Assembly (NCBI GenBank): GCA_027605045.1
Contig: JAQFWX010000034.1
Location: 372,001 to 436,000 of the forward strand
Length of the DNA stretch: 64,000 nucleotides
Source: Phallus indusiatus
Lineage: Eukaryota; Basidiomycota; Agaricomycetes; Phallales; Phallaceae
Direction of reading: 5' to 3'
Shown here: piece by piece, positions 48,104 through 59,620 of the stretch
Numbering within the stretch: the stretch's first letter is position 1
Layout: each line of letters starts with the position of its first letter
Program-made: the position numbers and the translations under genes
Notes under the pieces: generated by a model
Database searches by the model: none
What the model was told of the DNA's origin: nothing
Seen by the model: the letters and a program-made list of their open reading frames with translations, nothing else

Positions 48104-49740
48104 CTACTGGGCGAGATACAATTGCGTTACTTGATTCCATCTGTTCAAGCCTGTCCTTTTATGATTCGCGTATTCATTTTCATCATCCTGCCAAACACTT
48201 CTCAGTTCCCGCACAGACACCCTAATTTCTGTCTCCTCGAAAAACCCTCCAGCATTGATCGTTAATATCGTTAGTGGTTGCGTAGGGAAGAATACGGTTG
48301 TCCCGCTCGCCACCTCATCCACAAACACCTCAAACAAACTTCTGTCAAAAACTCCTGAGAGCTTGAAACTTCCATCTGCACGGGGTATTATACTCGTAGA
48401 GAACTTATCAGTGAAAAATGGGTTATTGAATCCCTTGATGTTGCCACGGTCTAAGAAGAAGTCTCCGGCGCTGAAGAAGTATCCTCTAGAAAGGGTTTCG
48501 TTTGAGATAGGGCTAAGGAAAGTGAAGTTTAGCGTGGTGACACCACTCACGCCTGACACTGAAGAAACGTTGGCCTCAAAGTACAACGCGTTTGACTGTA
48601 CGCCCGAGAAATCCAAAACCCAAGTTCCAAACCCGTTGCTGGATTTCTCTGCTAAAAGGTCCTTTCCAAGAACAGGGCTCAGATCCACTGGCGGACTAGC
48701 GGGATTCCATCCAAGTCGAGTGCTTTTGGTCAGATAATGTCTTCTCGGCAAACCCATCGCCCCTCGCCACCCCTCCCGCGCTGACGGAACGCTATCCGTA
48801 TATTGCCAGTTACTAGCCCAGGCAACACTAACGGGATCTTCTCCATCCGGAATTCCAAAGAAAAACTGACCTGCGTAGTTGTCCTTCGCAAAATCTGTAA
48901 AACGCGTGGCGTCGTCAACCGGAGTAAAGTGTGTGCCGTTGAAAGATCCAGGAAAATATTGCGTCACAGAACCACCGAGGGGAGCACCAGGGTTAATTGA
49001 GATGGTGAGAACGTACATCATGTTTTCATTAGACCTGGCGGAACCGGAAGTGCGGCTTGAACCTCTTTCGTGGGTGTATCCAGCGTGTAGATGGCGACCA
49101 CTCCGTTATCTTGATCCGGGAAGAATCCAGAAGTATTATTGCGATCAATAACAGCTGATCCACTAAATACGGCTGAGGAGCTGTCCGGAGGAAAGATGGC
49201 AATCGGTTGATTTGTCCAATGGTAGAGATCAGGTGAGGTAGCGTGTCCCCAGTGCTGATTTCCGGCTACTAGATCAGTTGGATTATCTATAGATAAAGAA
49301 AAGTGATCAATTTACTATTTGCGTGATTTTAGGACAGATTTGCACGAACATTGATAGTAAACATGATATGTTCCGCTTGCATCCAGAAAGAGCCCGTTCG
49401 GATCGTTCAAGAAGAACTATATAGTAGTAGAAGATTTTGATGCTGAGCCAGTAGTTACGGTCTTGTAGATAAAACGTACCTGCGGAGGCGAAAAATGAAC
49501 CTGTGGTCTGTAGACACCTCGGTAGTAGCCTGGAATCGGCGTTCCTTTCGGAACGTCAGTGGGATTACTAGAGAACGTTGAGACAATACTACCATGTGAA
49601 GCTTGCGAAAGGGCTACACATAATAGTCCGGAAAGAATAGTCAGGGTGGGTTTCCCAAATTTGAACAAAAGAACCAAGAGGGACCAACGGGCAGGCAGAC
49701 GAGTGATTTCAAAACGAAGCAATGCTTCATAAAGTCTCAT
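48104..49740 (-). pseudogene. GH32 fructosidase/invertase with catalytic-core deletion
   Basis: Exons 49740-49480, 49416-49350 and 49285 onward read as a GH32 enzyme: an N-terminal hydrophobic segment, then YRPQVHFSPPQ and the nucleophile motif [21 protein letters not shown] and [12 protein letters not shown]. After [12 protein letters not shown] the frame ends at 49020-49060. It re-opens in another frame with [18 protein letters not shown] and the complete beta-sandwich C-terminal domain (FDRSLFEVFVDEVAS). The roughly 80-100 residues that should lie between carry the RDP and EC motifs (transition-state stabiliser and acid/base). There is no DNA for them, so the product cannot be an active hydrolase. 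It is most likely a pseudogene by internal deletion. Confidence 0.8.
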
Positions 49741-51514
49741 AAAGTGTGGACTGATGTCTTAATCATTAATTTTAGGCGTTTAATCAGGTACAAGAAGGCG
49801 GGAAGAAAGGACAATTTTGTGATAAGTGACAAGTCTTGAAGCTTGACCGGCCAACGATTGAGATCTGAGAGCCACCTGGCATCTAGTGCAATACCACCTA
49901 GAACCGCACAAGCGACATCATGAGCGCAAACCTTGCATAAATGAATTTTTAATACAAGTTCCGCTCAATCAGTGCGATAATTTAAGAGCGTCAAGCATAG
50001 AAACCAAGGATTGGAAAGTTGCGTAAATTTGGATAGAGCGAGTCGTCCGAGGAAATACGTATGTGACAAGCCAAGTCACACTTCTGGCTTCATTCCCTCG
50101 ATGTGCACGAGCTCGAACATTCAAGCTGTGCGGTGATAATCAAGTCTTTCACATGATGCAAATCCAATAAAAATACTAGTCATGACGCTTCTCCAAACGC
50201 GACCTCGATTTGCACGATAGCTTTCCGTTGATGCCTGATTGTTGTCTTGGAAATCCTCGGATAGTTTCGCCAACTCACTCGCCGAGCGCTGGCACACTGA
50301 CGTCGCGCCTCAGAGGAAGTAGACTGCGGAGGTACTGGCACAGTACCAACATTTTGTCGAGCTCGCGGGTGCTAAGGCTCATTGCATGTCGCGCTCACCA
50401 ATGTCCGTCATCACTCTCGAGCTAGGAGAAGTCCTAGCGTCAGGTGAGTTATTTGGTGCATTCTGTACTTGGACGCGTTATACTCACGTCCGTGGCTGCG
50501 GATGCAACTATGTTGTTCTCATCAGACCTTTTCTTCGTTCTTTTCACGGTTCCGCCCTACCACTTATGAAACACTGAGATACAGTCTCATGTCACTAGCA
50601 GCACTCTTAGTGGCCGCGCCCGAGTCCGAATTCACCGAGAAAGAGCATGGTCTTGTTCTCACAGGTCGGCCCCCGGTCCTCAACCTATGTACCACGAACA
50701 TTCTCCTTGGGAGCGAGACGAGACAGGAAAAAGAGGAAAAAGATCAGTAACTGGCCTCGGCTTGTTCGGGGTTTCCCTCAATGTTGATCCCGACATTGAA
50801 ATTTGAATATAGAGCAAATCTGGAGAAGAATTGAAATTTTTCAAAGCTGTATCACGATCTGAGACCATCTTCGTACCGGCTTCCATACTTGTTAACTACG
50901 CCCGCAGGCGTTAAAATCGTAGTTGAATTGAATCTCAATGCGTCGTCAGATGGATCAATATTTACTCACACTTCAATAGTGCCTCAGTTCCATGTTCTTA
51001 ATATGTATGCAAATCTCCATCACTTTCATTATGACCCATCAAACTCAATCCAATTCTTCGGACCGTCACCCCCTTTTCAACATCCATCTGAAAGTTTTCG
51101 GGTCGAAAACCTGTCAGTTTCACTCTTCACCGCCTCCATAATCACACGCAGATCGCAGGCCATCATGACAAACGAGATCTAAAATCCCACCTAATTCCCA
51201 CTTGGCTGGTCATTGAGGTCATCGCGGACCACTGAGGTGGTTTAGGGCAAATATGCCTCAAGAAAGTTGAACTGAAGCCTGTTCGCATAACTAAATCCGT
51301 CTCTTTCGGATGCTGAAACCAGGGACCACGAGGTTTTTGACTAACATCAACATGAACATAGATATGTATGCATGTCTTCGCAGTTTGAGATGAGATGTTT
51401 CAGCTTAAGCTAGGACCATATAAAAGACTACCTTAGAATTATGGTTGTTAGCACTCGCACTCGTGGTTCATCTCGTCTCTACAACCCTCAAGGCTTCACT
51501 GTCCAGCTGCCACA
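49741..51514. other. Upstream region of 7-TM copy C, with duplicated block
   Basis: From about 50210 the sequence is a diverged third copy of the upstream block of units A and B (shared CTGATTGTTGTCTTGGA and CGCGCTCACCAATGTC). No ORF in it is conserved between the copies. Confidence 0.45.
51419..51426 (+). promoter_or_regulatory. TATA box of 7-TM gene copy C
   Basis: TATAAAAG about 89 bases before the ATG, preceded by GTTTCAGCTTAAGCT as in the other copies. Confidence 0.6.
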
Positions 51515-52998
51515 ATGGTTGGCACAGTAATAGACACTCACACGTTGATTGGGCCCGTCACGACAATCCTTGATGCGACCGAGCTTCGCACCACAGATTG
51601 GAACATAGGTATTTTAAGTGCTTTGAAATAAATTGTATCTCCGTTAATGTTTTTTCAATTTTTTTTAAAAAGCGGCTTCGGTTACATTTCTGTTTTGGGA
51701 TATGATGTTATTATTTGATAGAGAGGTATCGTTTCATTGACATAATGTTTCTCATTACTCGCCGTTGAGACTATTCCTCATTATTATTTAGGTGCAATAC
51801 ATCTGGAAGTAAGAATATTGCATCAAGATATGTCTATGCTATGTTATAACCAAAGTTTTCAAGACCCAAATTCTCCCTGATCACTGTCGTGTTTGGTGTC
51901 GTGCGTCTGTGCGCTGTGGCACTGAGTATGTACGTCCTTGATGGGTGTTATTCATCAAAGGAGTCTCATTTATGTATATTCATAGATTATACTTCGCAGT
52001 CGGTGTCGGGGTATTTAGCTTGACAGATGACATATGCAAGCATATACTCTGGTTTCAATCATTGTCCGCCCTCGTCCTGTCCACGGCATCAGACATACTA
52101 TTGATATCCCGCGGTATGTGTCCTTAAGGATAAACCCGAAAACGCTACATTTTCTGAAATATTCTAGTCTATGCTTTTTACGGGAGAAACAAGGCGCTAC
52201 TTATATCTCTTTGTGTTTTTGAAGCTATAGCATTTATCGCCGTCCTTTGCACAATCATAATAGTCCTGCCTAAAGTCCACCTGATTCCTAGCCCATTTCC
52301 TTCCCAACTCCACATTGGAGGCTGTGTATCATTGTTTTTCCCGAGTTTTATACCAAATATATGGTACGATATTTGTATTGTTATCTGTAACTCAACATGG
52401 GGATAACATTCAAATGCATGATTTTACAGGATTCCAATCCTTTGTGTACAAACTGTGCTTTTCGGTCTAGCTGGAGGACGACACCTTTACCTACAATGGA
52501 AGAACCGGATGACAATTAGCAGACTTTATTATACTTTTATTCGGGATGGTATCTGGTGCTTTTTCGTGCTGTTCGGTACGCTATTCCCCTGAATGAGGCT
52601 CATTTTGCTAAACTGACAAAATCAACGTCAGTTATTTACCTGCTGTGTATAGTTGGAGTTGAATTGAGTAACATATTTGGTTTGATCTCCTTCTAGTAAG
52701 TATACATGGCTCCGCTATACATGTTTAAATTCAAACTCATAATACACTATAGCTGGTGTTTTCCGCTCGTTGGAGCATGTGTTAGCACCTTTATCCTTGT
52801 TTTGAAGCCATGATAACTCATCTTAGTGCTCATCATTAGACATCTCGCTTGATCCTTAACCTACGCTCTGCCAACCGCGAAGACTTTTCAGCTGACGCTC
52901 CGAACACGGATACGAAAATGGACTTTACAAAGCCACCGACGGTGGGAGTCAATACTACGGCGGATATCGCCCAAAGTAATACCCACGTAGAGGTTTGA
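51515..52998 (+). CDS. DUF6533-like seven-transmembrane protein, copy C
   Basis: Same intron pattern as copies A and B, with a 94-nt first exon (51515-51608). Signature helices WDMMLLFDRE/VQYIWK, RDGIWCFFVLF and SRLILNLRS are present, and the frame ends TTADIAQSNTHVEV at 52996-52998. The 41-nt intron found in B is conserved here (GTGTTATT...TTCATAG). The first loop and cytosolic tail differ clearly from A and B, so the copies may recognise different partners, if they are receptors. No inactivating change seen. Confidence 0.7.
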
Positions 52999-53861
52999 GT
53001 ATTGCAGAATGCCGGAAACGATATCATTCTGAATTGATTATGACAACTTATGCAACTTGAATTCATTCAATGCTGATGTGTATGTATGATAAATTATTAT
53101 TAAATCATTGTATTGAAATTTTCACAATGTATGATTCGAAATGTGCAATACTGAGATTAATGACATCGGATATTATCTGGGCACTGCGTCGGTCGTGATT
53201 TCGAAGTCAGTTTGTCAAATTCATCATTTGCACGGCCACCCCACGAGAAATACATAGCTCGAAACGGGCGCTTTTATGTAGTTCCGGTTCCGAGTTCGTG
53301 TCTTTGTCTTTTACATGGAAAACTAAGCGAATTACATAACGCGCCTTTCTTCTGGCGACGACGACGAGGCTGACGAGGAGGGCAGGAGCATGAAACTCTT
53401 ATTTTCTCCAATGGGGACACGGCCATATGAATGTTAAACGGAAATATCATTTCCCGGCAGATGCATGCAAAAGTTCCCACTCCGGACCTTCTCAGTGTCC
53501 ACAGATCTCTTAAGGAGTGTTTATAGCAGCCCTTTCATGTAACGTTCCAAAGTGTACTCTACTTTCAAAGAAGACATTCGTCGAATCAAAATGGGCTCGG
53601 AAATTGGAGCTGTCAAAGACATGGTCACATAAAGGCTGTCAGTGGTATTTGATCGTAGTGCAGAACTCTCGTCGTCGAGATATGGTCCCAGGTCTCCCTG
53701 AAGAGCTTTCTACTTCCCGATATTATGATAGACTGCCACATTTCCATGACATTTTGGTTTTCCCACTTTTTCCCGTTGTCCCTGCAGAAACTCCATACAA
53801 AAACCCGGTTTCGCTCGTCAGTAGCGTTCACAATTCAATCATACCTGGAACTCCCTTAACT
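52999..53861. other. Spacer with block repeated at 58450-58870
   Basis: 53095-53480 matches 58455-58860 (for example GGGCACTGCGTCGGTCGTGA). The last 250 bases are the conserved 5' flank of the small Ser-rich ORF. The upstream extension of that ORF to 53517 is open, but its start is not conserved. Confidence 0.5.
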
Positions 53862-54137
53862 ATGCAGTCGCACAGGTATTATTCCCCTGCTTCTGCTAAA
53901 TCTCGTTCTTGGAACCAGTTCCAACTTGTACCTGTCAGTAATATCAACCCGAGCAGGCAGACTCATCCCCTCGTGCAACGACTCGCTCAGAGTTGCGCTG
54001 GTTCTCATACGTACCCACCCTTCCCCGGTTCTTTCGTACTTCTCATGAAGCCTCCCCCGGCGACTCATATTATTTTAGCGGAGGAGACTCTGTGCGACCA
54101 TGTCGACCCTAAAAATCGACTCAATGTCATGAACTAG
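53862..54137 (+). CDS. Small Ser/Pro-rich protein, best copy
   Basis: A single-exon ORF of 91 residues starting MQSHRYYSPASAKSRSW. It aligns with the decayed copy at 30011 (VSNINPSRQTH shared) and more loosely with 31193. The ORF is open further upstream, but the ATG at 53862 is the one kept in the 31193 copy. There is no domain, signal peptide or membrane helix. It lies immediately upstream of the DUF6535 gene in both duplication arms, 5' to it and in the same direction. Function unknown. Confidence 0.4.
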   Translation: MQSHRYYSPASAKSRSWNQFQLVPVSNINPSRQTHPLVQRLAQSCAGSHTYPPFPGSFVLLMKPPPATHIILAEETLCDHVDPKNRLNVMN

Positions 54138-54654
54138 AATATCTTCTTATAACATCTAGAGATCGCTCTCTTACATTCGGTGACGCTATAGATACTGTCT
54201 CTTCCACAACGGCTCCTAATTCAATGAGTTGCTTGACTCTTGCGATGTAAGTGGCTATATGATCCAACTCAATTATAATGCTTATGTCTTCGCACGTAGC
54301 TGAAATGTGTTTTTTTTTTTTGCTGTGCTATGGCTAGATTTCAGGCACTGTATTGGCAATTTGGCCAATGGATGGTGGTTCATCTTCTTTCACCTGCGAA
54401 TAAGACTCAATAAGGTTCCGACAGTTTTATTGGTCGCTGGACTTTTCTGTCACGCTACTGCGTTCAGCGCTGATTATATTCACATAACTTTACATTTCAG
54501 GCCACGTTATCGATCACCACGCACGAAGTAAAAAACATGCGGCACTGGGTTGTTAACATCTCGGATAACACCTTAGTCGCATTTCGCCGAACTTCCTTTA
54601 TCTCTTCACCTTCACGCAAATTCATATCGCATGCAATCGCCACAGAGACACACC
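54138..54654. other. Promoter region of DUF6535 plus copy
   Basis: 54305-54530 matches 29300-29080 in inverted orientation, starting with a T-rich tract followed by GCTGTGCTATGGCTAGATTTC. No gene. Confidence 0.5.
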
Positions 54655-57600
54655 ATGTCGGAAACACTTGACTTGAAAGAAACAACACCACACGTCGAAG
54701 CTCCTGACAAAGGTGGTGAAAACACCGGAACGGCTCAGAAAGAGCTTGATGACCAAAGCGAGCGTCCCAAGTCTCCGTCCATAAACGTGACCCCGACCCA
54801 GGCTTTAAACGAAGGCGAACAGCCCGCTGCAGTACCACCGAAGGGCCAACAGTCCGATGAAAGAATAGAGGATTTAGTGAGCCTTTTCCGTGATTTCCTT
54901 GGTATGTCTCTGTTTTACGGAATGGTGTTTGAAAATTGCTCACCTGGATACACTTTAGAGGCTGCACCTAACAAATCAGTTCTCACTTCTTCTCCTGTCA
55001 CACAACCAATCAAGCCGGCAGGACGTAGAAGGTTTTTCGGATTAGCTAAAGGTCTTTCTCAAGAAACTGACTGTAAGTCTGTAGCAATTGAGATTCCGTT
55101 TTATTTTGCATGACTCAGGGTATTGTATGTTAGCGAATAATAAATTACGAGCAGAAATATCCACGAGATCGATTTGGAGAAGAGGTTTCCGACAATTCTC
55201 GCATTTGGTTGACATACCTTGACGAAGCCGAATTGTTTGATCGTGAAAGAGCAGAAGGGTGGAAAGAGACGGTGGATGTACTTCTCGTTTTCGTAAGCAA
55301 AACGTTCATTAGTAAATGTAATCATAGTATTTAAAACATTATATAAATCAGGCTGGTCTCTTTTCTGGCGTTATAACAACATTCATCTCACAGGCCTCAC
55401 AAAGTCTGCAAAAAGACAATACTCAGGTTTCCGCGTCCTTGTTGTTCGAAATAGCCCAAGTCTTACGAGCACAATCTAACGGAATGTCGACAAATATGAT
55501 CCCCAATTCAACAATGAATCCTAGTTCGCCCTTCGCGCCATCGACGAATGCCGTTTTGGTGAACGGTCTATGGTTCACTAGTCTGGCGATTACATTATCG
55601 GCTGCGTTGTTCGCTGTTCTCGCGAAACAGTGGCTATATTATTACCTATCTTCTATACCTGGGACGGCGAACGAAAAAGTGAGAGCCAGGCAGTTGCGAT
55701 TCAATGGGTTTGAGTCATGGAAGGTTGCGGCCATCATCGAACTCCTCCCCATCCTCCTTCATCTCGCTGTCGGCATGTTCCTCACTGGGATTATCATATT
55801 ATTGTTTCCGTTGGATGTTCATATTGCGGGGACGATTGCGTTCATCGCTGGCATCACCTACACGTCATATTTCATTTCGGTGATGCTGCCTATTTGGTAC
55901 CCGGAGTGTCCCTATACGACCTCGTTAACGATTTACATCGGGATTCTCGTTTTGGCTCTTAGACAAGTCTTCCAAAAAATCAATCTGGGATTCCGAGCTG
56001 TCTGGGGAAAAATAAATTTCAAAGCTCGGCTTACTATTGAGCATCTCGGCCGAAGCCTCGTCCGACACGGATTCGTGTTCATTTCAAAGTTAGCTGATGC
56101 GGCGCACCGTGGTTTTCGAAGAATCTGGTCTACTATACTTTCTGACACACTCCCGAATTTCACAAAGTGGAGAGAAGAGAATATTAAAAAGGCTGTCAAA
56201 AACGCAGTGTTCCTCGACTCTGAGGCGCTCAGTTGGCTCTATGTTACTTCTGCAGACAGAAGTGTCCATAGAATGATTGCACGGTGCGCAGCTGTGCATC
56301 CAATTATTGTCAACAACATATCTCTCCAGGATCTTCTCCACACCTTAGAGGTCAGTGAAACCAATGTTGTGGATTTGCGTTATGGCCTGTGTTTGGATCT
56401 CCTGACATTGTATAAGCGTGATCACTGGGATTTCCTCCTGTCTATTCCCGATGTGGATGTGATAGAAAATCAGCTGGAAGGAGAGTATCAAACCTATCTC
56501 CGCATTGCAGACACAATGTCATTGCCTTATATACGGAGGCTTCAAATTATCCTCAGTGCTATCAACGGCGATTTTAGTCTTCCACTGGCCATGTGGCATT
56601 GTCTCTTAGGTTGTCCACCCGACGCTATGGTGGCTGTGCATATACTCACCGATGGAACCGAGGGTCTATTCAACTGGAAATTAGATCCCACTCGTGAACT
56701 TATTCACGATGCGGGTTTAGTACGCTTTAATAGTGAAGAGCTGGGATGGTGGAAGTTTGGATACCTGTTTCGTTATTTTGAACTTGGTGACCCCGACTAT
56801 TCATCGGAAGCCAAAACTTATGAAATGTGCTATCTCCTTTTTTTCACCATTTATCGTAACCTCACCTCCGATGATCCAATCATCACCGACAAAGAAGAAA
56901 GACAGAAGTCCTTGGAAAAGGCGCTTGACAGCTTTTGGCCTTGTCCTCAGTCACCTAATCGACGGTCTCACCAATTCGAGGATGCCCTCCGTTTCTTCAC
57001 AGATATTTGCTGGGTGGACTCGTTCTGGTGTGAGTCTATGACAGATGACGCTAGATGGAATGCAGTTTGTATTCCGCTTTTCGAGGCGACCCCGCTATGG
57101 ACAGACACTCGTCTGGATAACTGCTTGCCTTTAACGAATAGTCACAACCTCTCTCTCATATATCAATGGTATTCGCGAGATCTCCGTTCAAACCTCTCAT
57201 TTAACACACCTCCCCTGTTCGCACTGTTGCTCGTGCCCCAGAACCGACACCACCTATCCACGATCCTCTCAAATGATCCTACTGCACTATCCCACTTTTC
57301 AAATTGTATTCGTAATTTGGCAAAATATCAATTTATCGATGCGGAAACGAGCATATATCGAATCTTAATGGACCTCCTCAAATATGTGGGCCCGAAGAAG
57401 AATTCCCTGTTCATCATTCTTTATGACCCCTCCGTGCTTGTGCAAATATGGAAACTCTTGGTTTATTGCAAATGGGAAATGAAAAAGTATTTCGGACTTG
57501 TGAAATCAAAGCTCGAGAGGGACGAGTTGGACGAGCTATTTGCCGCTATGAACACACTGGCGCGATCTGTCGACTTGGGAATACCTACGGTGCGTTGCGG

Positions 57601-57922
57601 TCTTTATAATGAAGAGAGCGACAATGTTCGTTCTGCTTTAGTGGCATCTGCGCGTGAGTTTGGACAAATTATAGATGTGTCCCACACACTTGAACTTGAG
57701 GCCACTGCCGATCAATCCGCACCTGAGAATGCGGCGTCAGACAAGGACCATGATACTGAAGAGCGTGCTCAGGTGTCTGAGGTACTTTTCATCTTCAGAG
57801 TCCTTGAAATTCTCCTTACTAAAATTTTTATCCAGCATCAAAACTATCATTCCGGAGCTGATTGGATGAAAAATGTGTTCAAGTCCGTTTGGTCAAAGAC
57901 ACCGCGTCAAATAGATCAATAG
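54655..57922 (+). CDS. DUF6535-domain membrane protein, plus-strand copy (probably frameshifted)
   Basis: The exon plan mirrors the minus copy: 54655-54901, 54959-55072, a third exon ending at 55292, 55352-57781, 57836-57922. It has the same acidic N-terminus, DUF6535 helices and long cytosolic part. At the start of the third exon this copy is 5 bases shorter than the other (55139-55152), so joining from the GTAAGT donor at 55073 gives the wrong frame. I found no alternative acceptor that repairs it. Either the N-terminal 120 residues are lost and translation starts inside (M at 55481 or later), or the gene is newly dead. The last intron is 54 nt without a stop here and 53 nt in the paralog. 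That length difference confirms it is an intron. Confidence 0.65.
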
Positions 57923-59620
57923 CTGTGTGTTGCAGATTAATGTACAAATAACCGAGAATACAGCCGCATGAAATGTAAGTCCCTTCGTTGAAGCTTGAAG
58001 GGACGGGCTATTAATCAAAAGGATACGCTGTACGTCGCCGTACTTTCGGTAGAGAACAACGGGATGGTTGCATGTACATACATACATTGTGTTAATTTCG
58101 AGAGGGAACACATCCAAACTATGCTGGAAGAACGCACGGGAGCAGATATACATCTTCCTGAACTTTGGCTTCCAGAGAGTTTCGAATTAGATATACAAGA
58201 TCGAGGAAACGCTCATCGAAATGCTTGGGCTTTGCACAGGCTCAGACCGGAGGCACGAATCGAGTTCTCCAAGCAAGAGTTCCAATCTACCACGCCGGGA
58301 GCGAGACGATGAGACAAGATTGCACGCGTAAAACATATTGCGGAACAAGCCAAATTCCATATCATTATCACGCATCACGAACATTCTTGAATTTCAATGT
58401 TCCCTATCTCAATTCATCTTTTGAAATCATGTACTGATCGGACAGCATTATGTAAATGATTGTATTGAATTTTCACAATGTATAATTTGAACGTGCAATA
58501 CTGAGATTAATGGAGTCGGATATAATCTGGGCACTGCGTCGGTCGTGATTTTGAAGTCAGTTTGTCAAATTCTCGACAATCGTTTGCACGGCCGCCCGCG
58601 AGAAATAATGGACGGGTGAAGCTCTCGTCAAAATGAACCGGGCGCTTTTAGTTCCGGTTGCATCGAAAGTTAAGCGAATTACATAACGCGCCTTAGCTTC
58701 AATAAAAAAACCGCGACGACGAAGGGAGCGGGTGCATGAAACTCTTCTTATCCCCTATAACGACGCGGTCATATGAATGTTGAAATCTTATTTCCCCGGC
58801 GGATGCATTCAATGTTTCCCACATAGCTCTTAGCACAATCTTAGCAACGCTTTCATGCCAGAGCACTTGTTCGCATCTAATGGTGATTCTTTTGTCTCAA
58901 TCTTATCTGACTAATGTGAGCTGAGTCTATCGTCAGAATTTTACGTTGCCGTTGAACATTGGTCGAGACACCATGAGAATAAAAGAAACTCGCATGGGAT
59001 CGTGTGCCCGAGGTTGGTGGTTCGTTGATACATATGCGTCGAACATCGTTTCTTACGATATTATGTTTAGATCATTCAGATCATGCGACTGATTAAATGG
59101 AATAGCATGGAGCAAAAGCAATCGTATTAAGAAGAATGAGGTCATCTTGAAGACATTGATTGTTCAAATGTACAGCTTCCGAGCCTGAGTCTTTGTTCAA
59201 GAACAATCTCTCCGGGTAGATTCTTTTCTTTATCCCGTTGCCACCAACCGTTGTTTAGTAGTACTGCGAGTTACCTTGGATCAGGTAAAATCCGCTGGCT
59301 TCCGTTATCGTTCGTTATATCCAAGTCATACTATGTTTATTTCAATTACTAACTGCGAATAGTCTTTTGTTCTATTACGTTGTATGTACATCTTTGTTCT
59401 GCCTCCTTTATCGTGTTGCAAGTTAATCTCCTTTGTCAGTTTACATTTCTTTGTCTACTACTCGGTCTTTTTCGGAGTAAGCATTTGACCAGATCGCCCT
59501 ATTTAACCCGTGTACTACATGTTTCATTCGCCCACTACTCGAGATTGTTATTCTCTCTCAGTGCTTCTATCTCAACCCTTCTTTCTCTGAACTGCTCCGC
59601 ATTCTTCAAAGTCAACAAAA
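57923..59620. other. DUF6535 downstream block and upstream block of Gag-like gene 2
   Basis: 57970-58260 is the 3' block shared with 25660-25260 (minus). 58265-58445 matches 29660-29480 (minus). 58455-58860 matches 53095-53480. From about 58840 on it parallels 45100-46000, including CTATTTAA at 59499-59506. The frame 57995-58312 (FEREHIQTMLEERTGADIHL) looks coding-like, but its homolog is interrupted by an insertion. Confidence 0.5.

Larger units (their letters stand above)
50210..53000 (+). repeat. Segmental duplication unit, copy C
   Basis: The most diverged of the three 7-TM units. Gene and upstream flank align to A and B, but the 3' flank with the membrane-protein exon is absent. After 53000 the sequence instead joins the block shared with 58450-58870. 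Confidence 0.75.

Noticed and set aside
48255..48737. 160-codon plus ORF
   Set aside because: Antisense shadow of the GH32 C-terminal domain.
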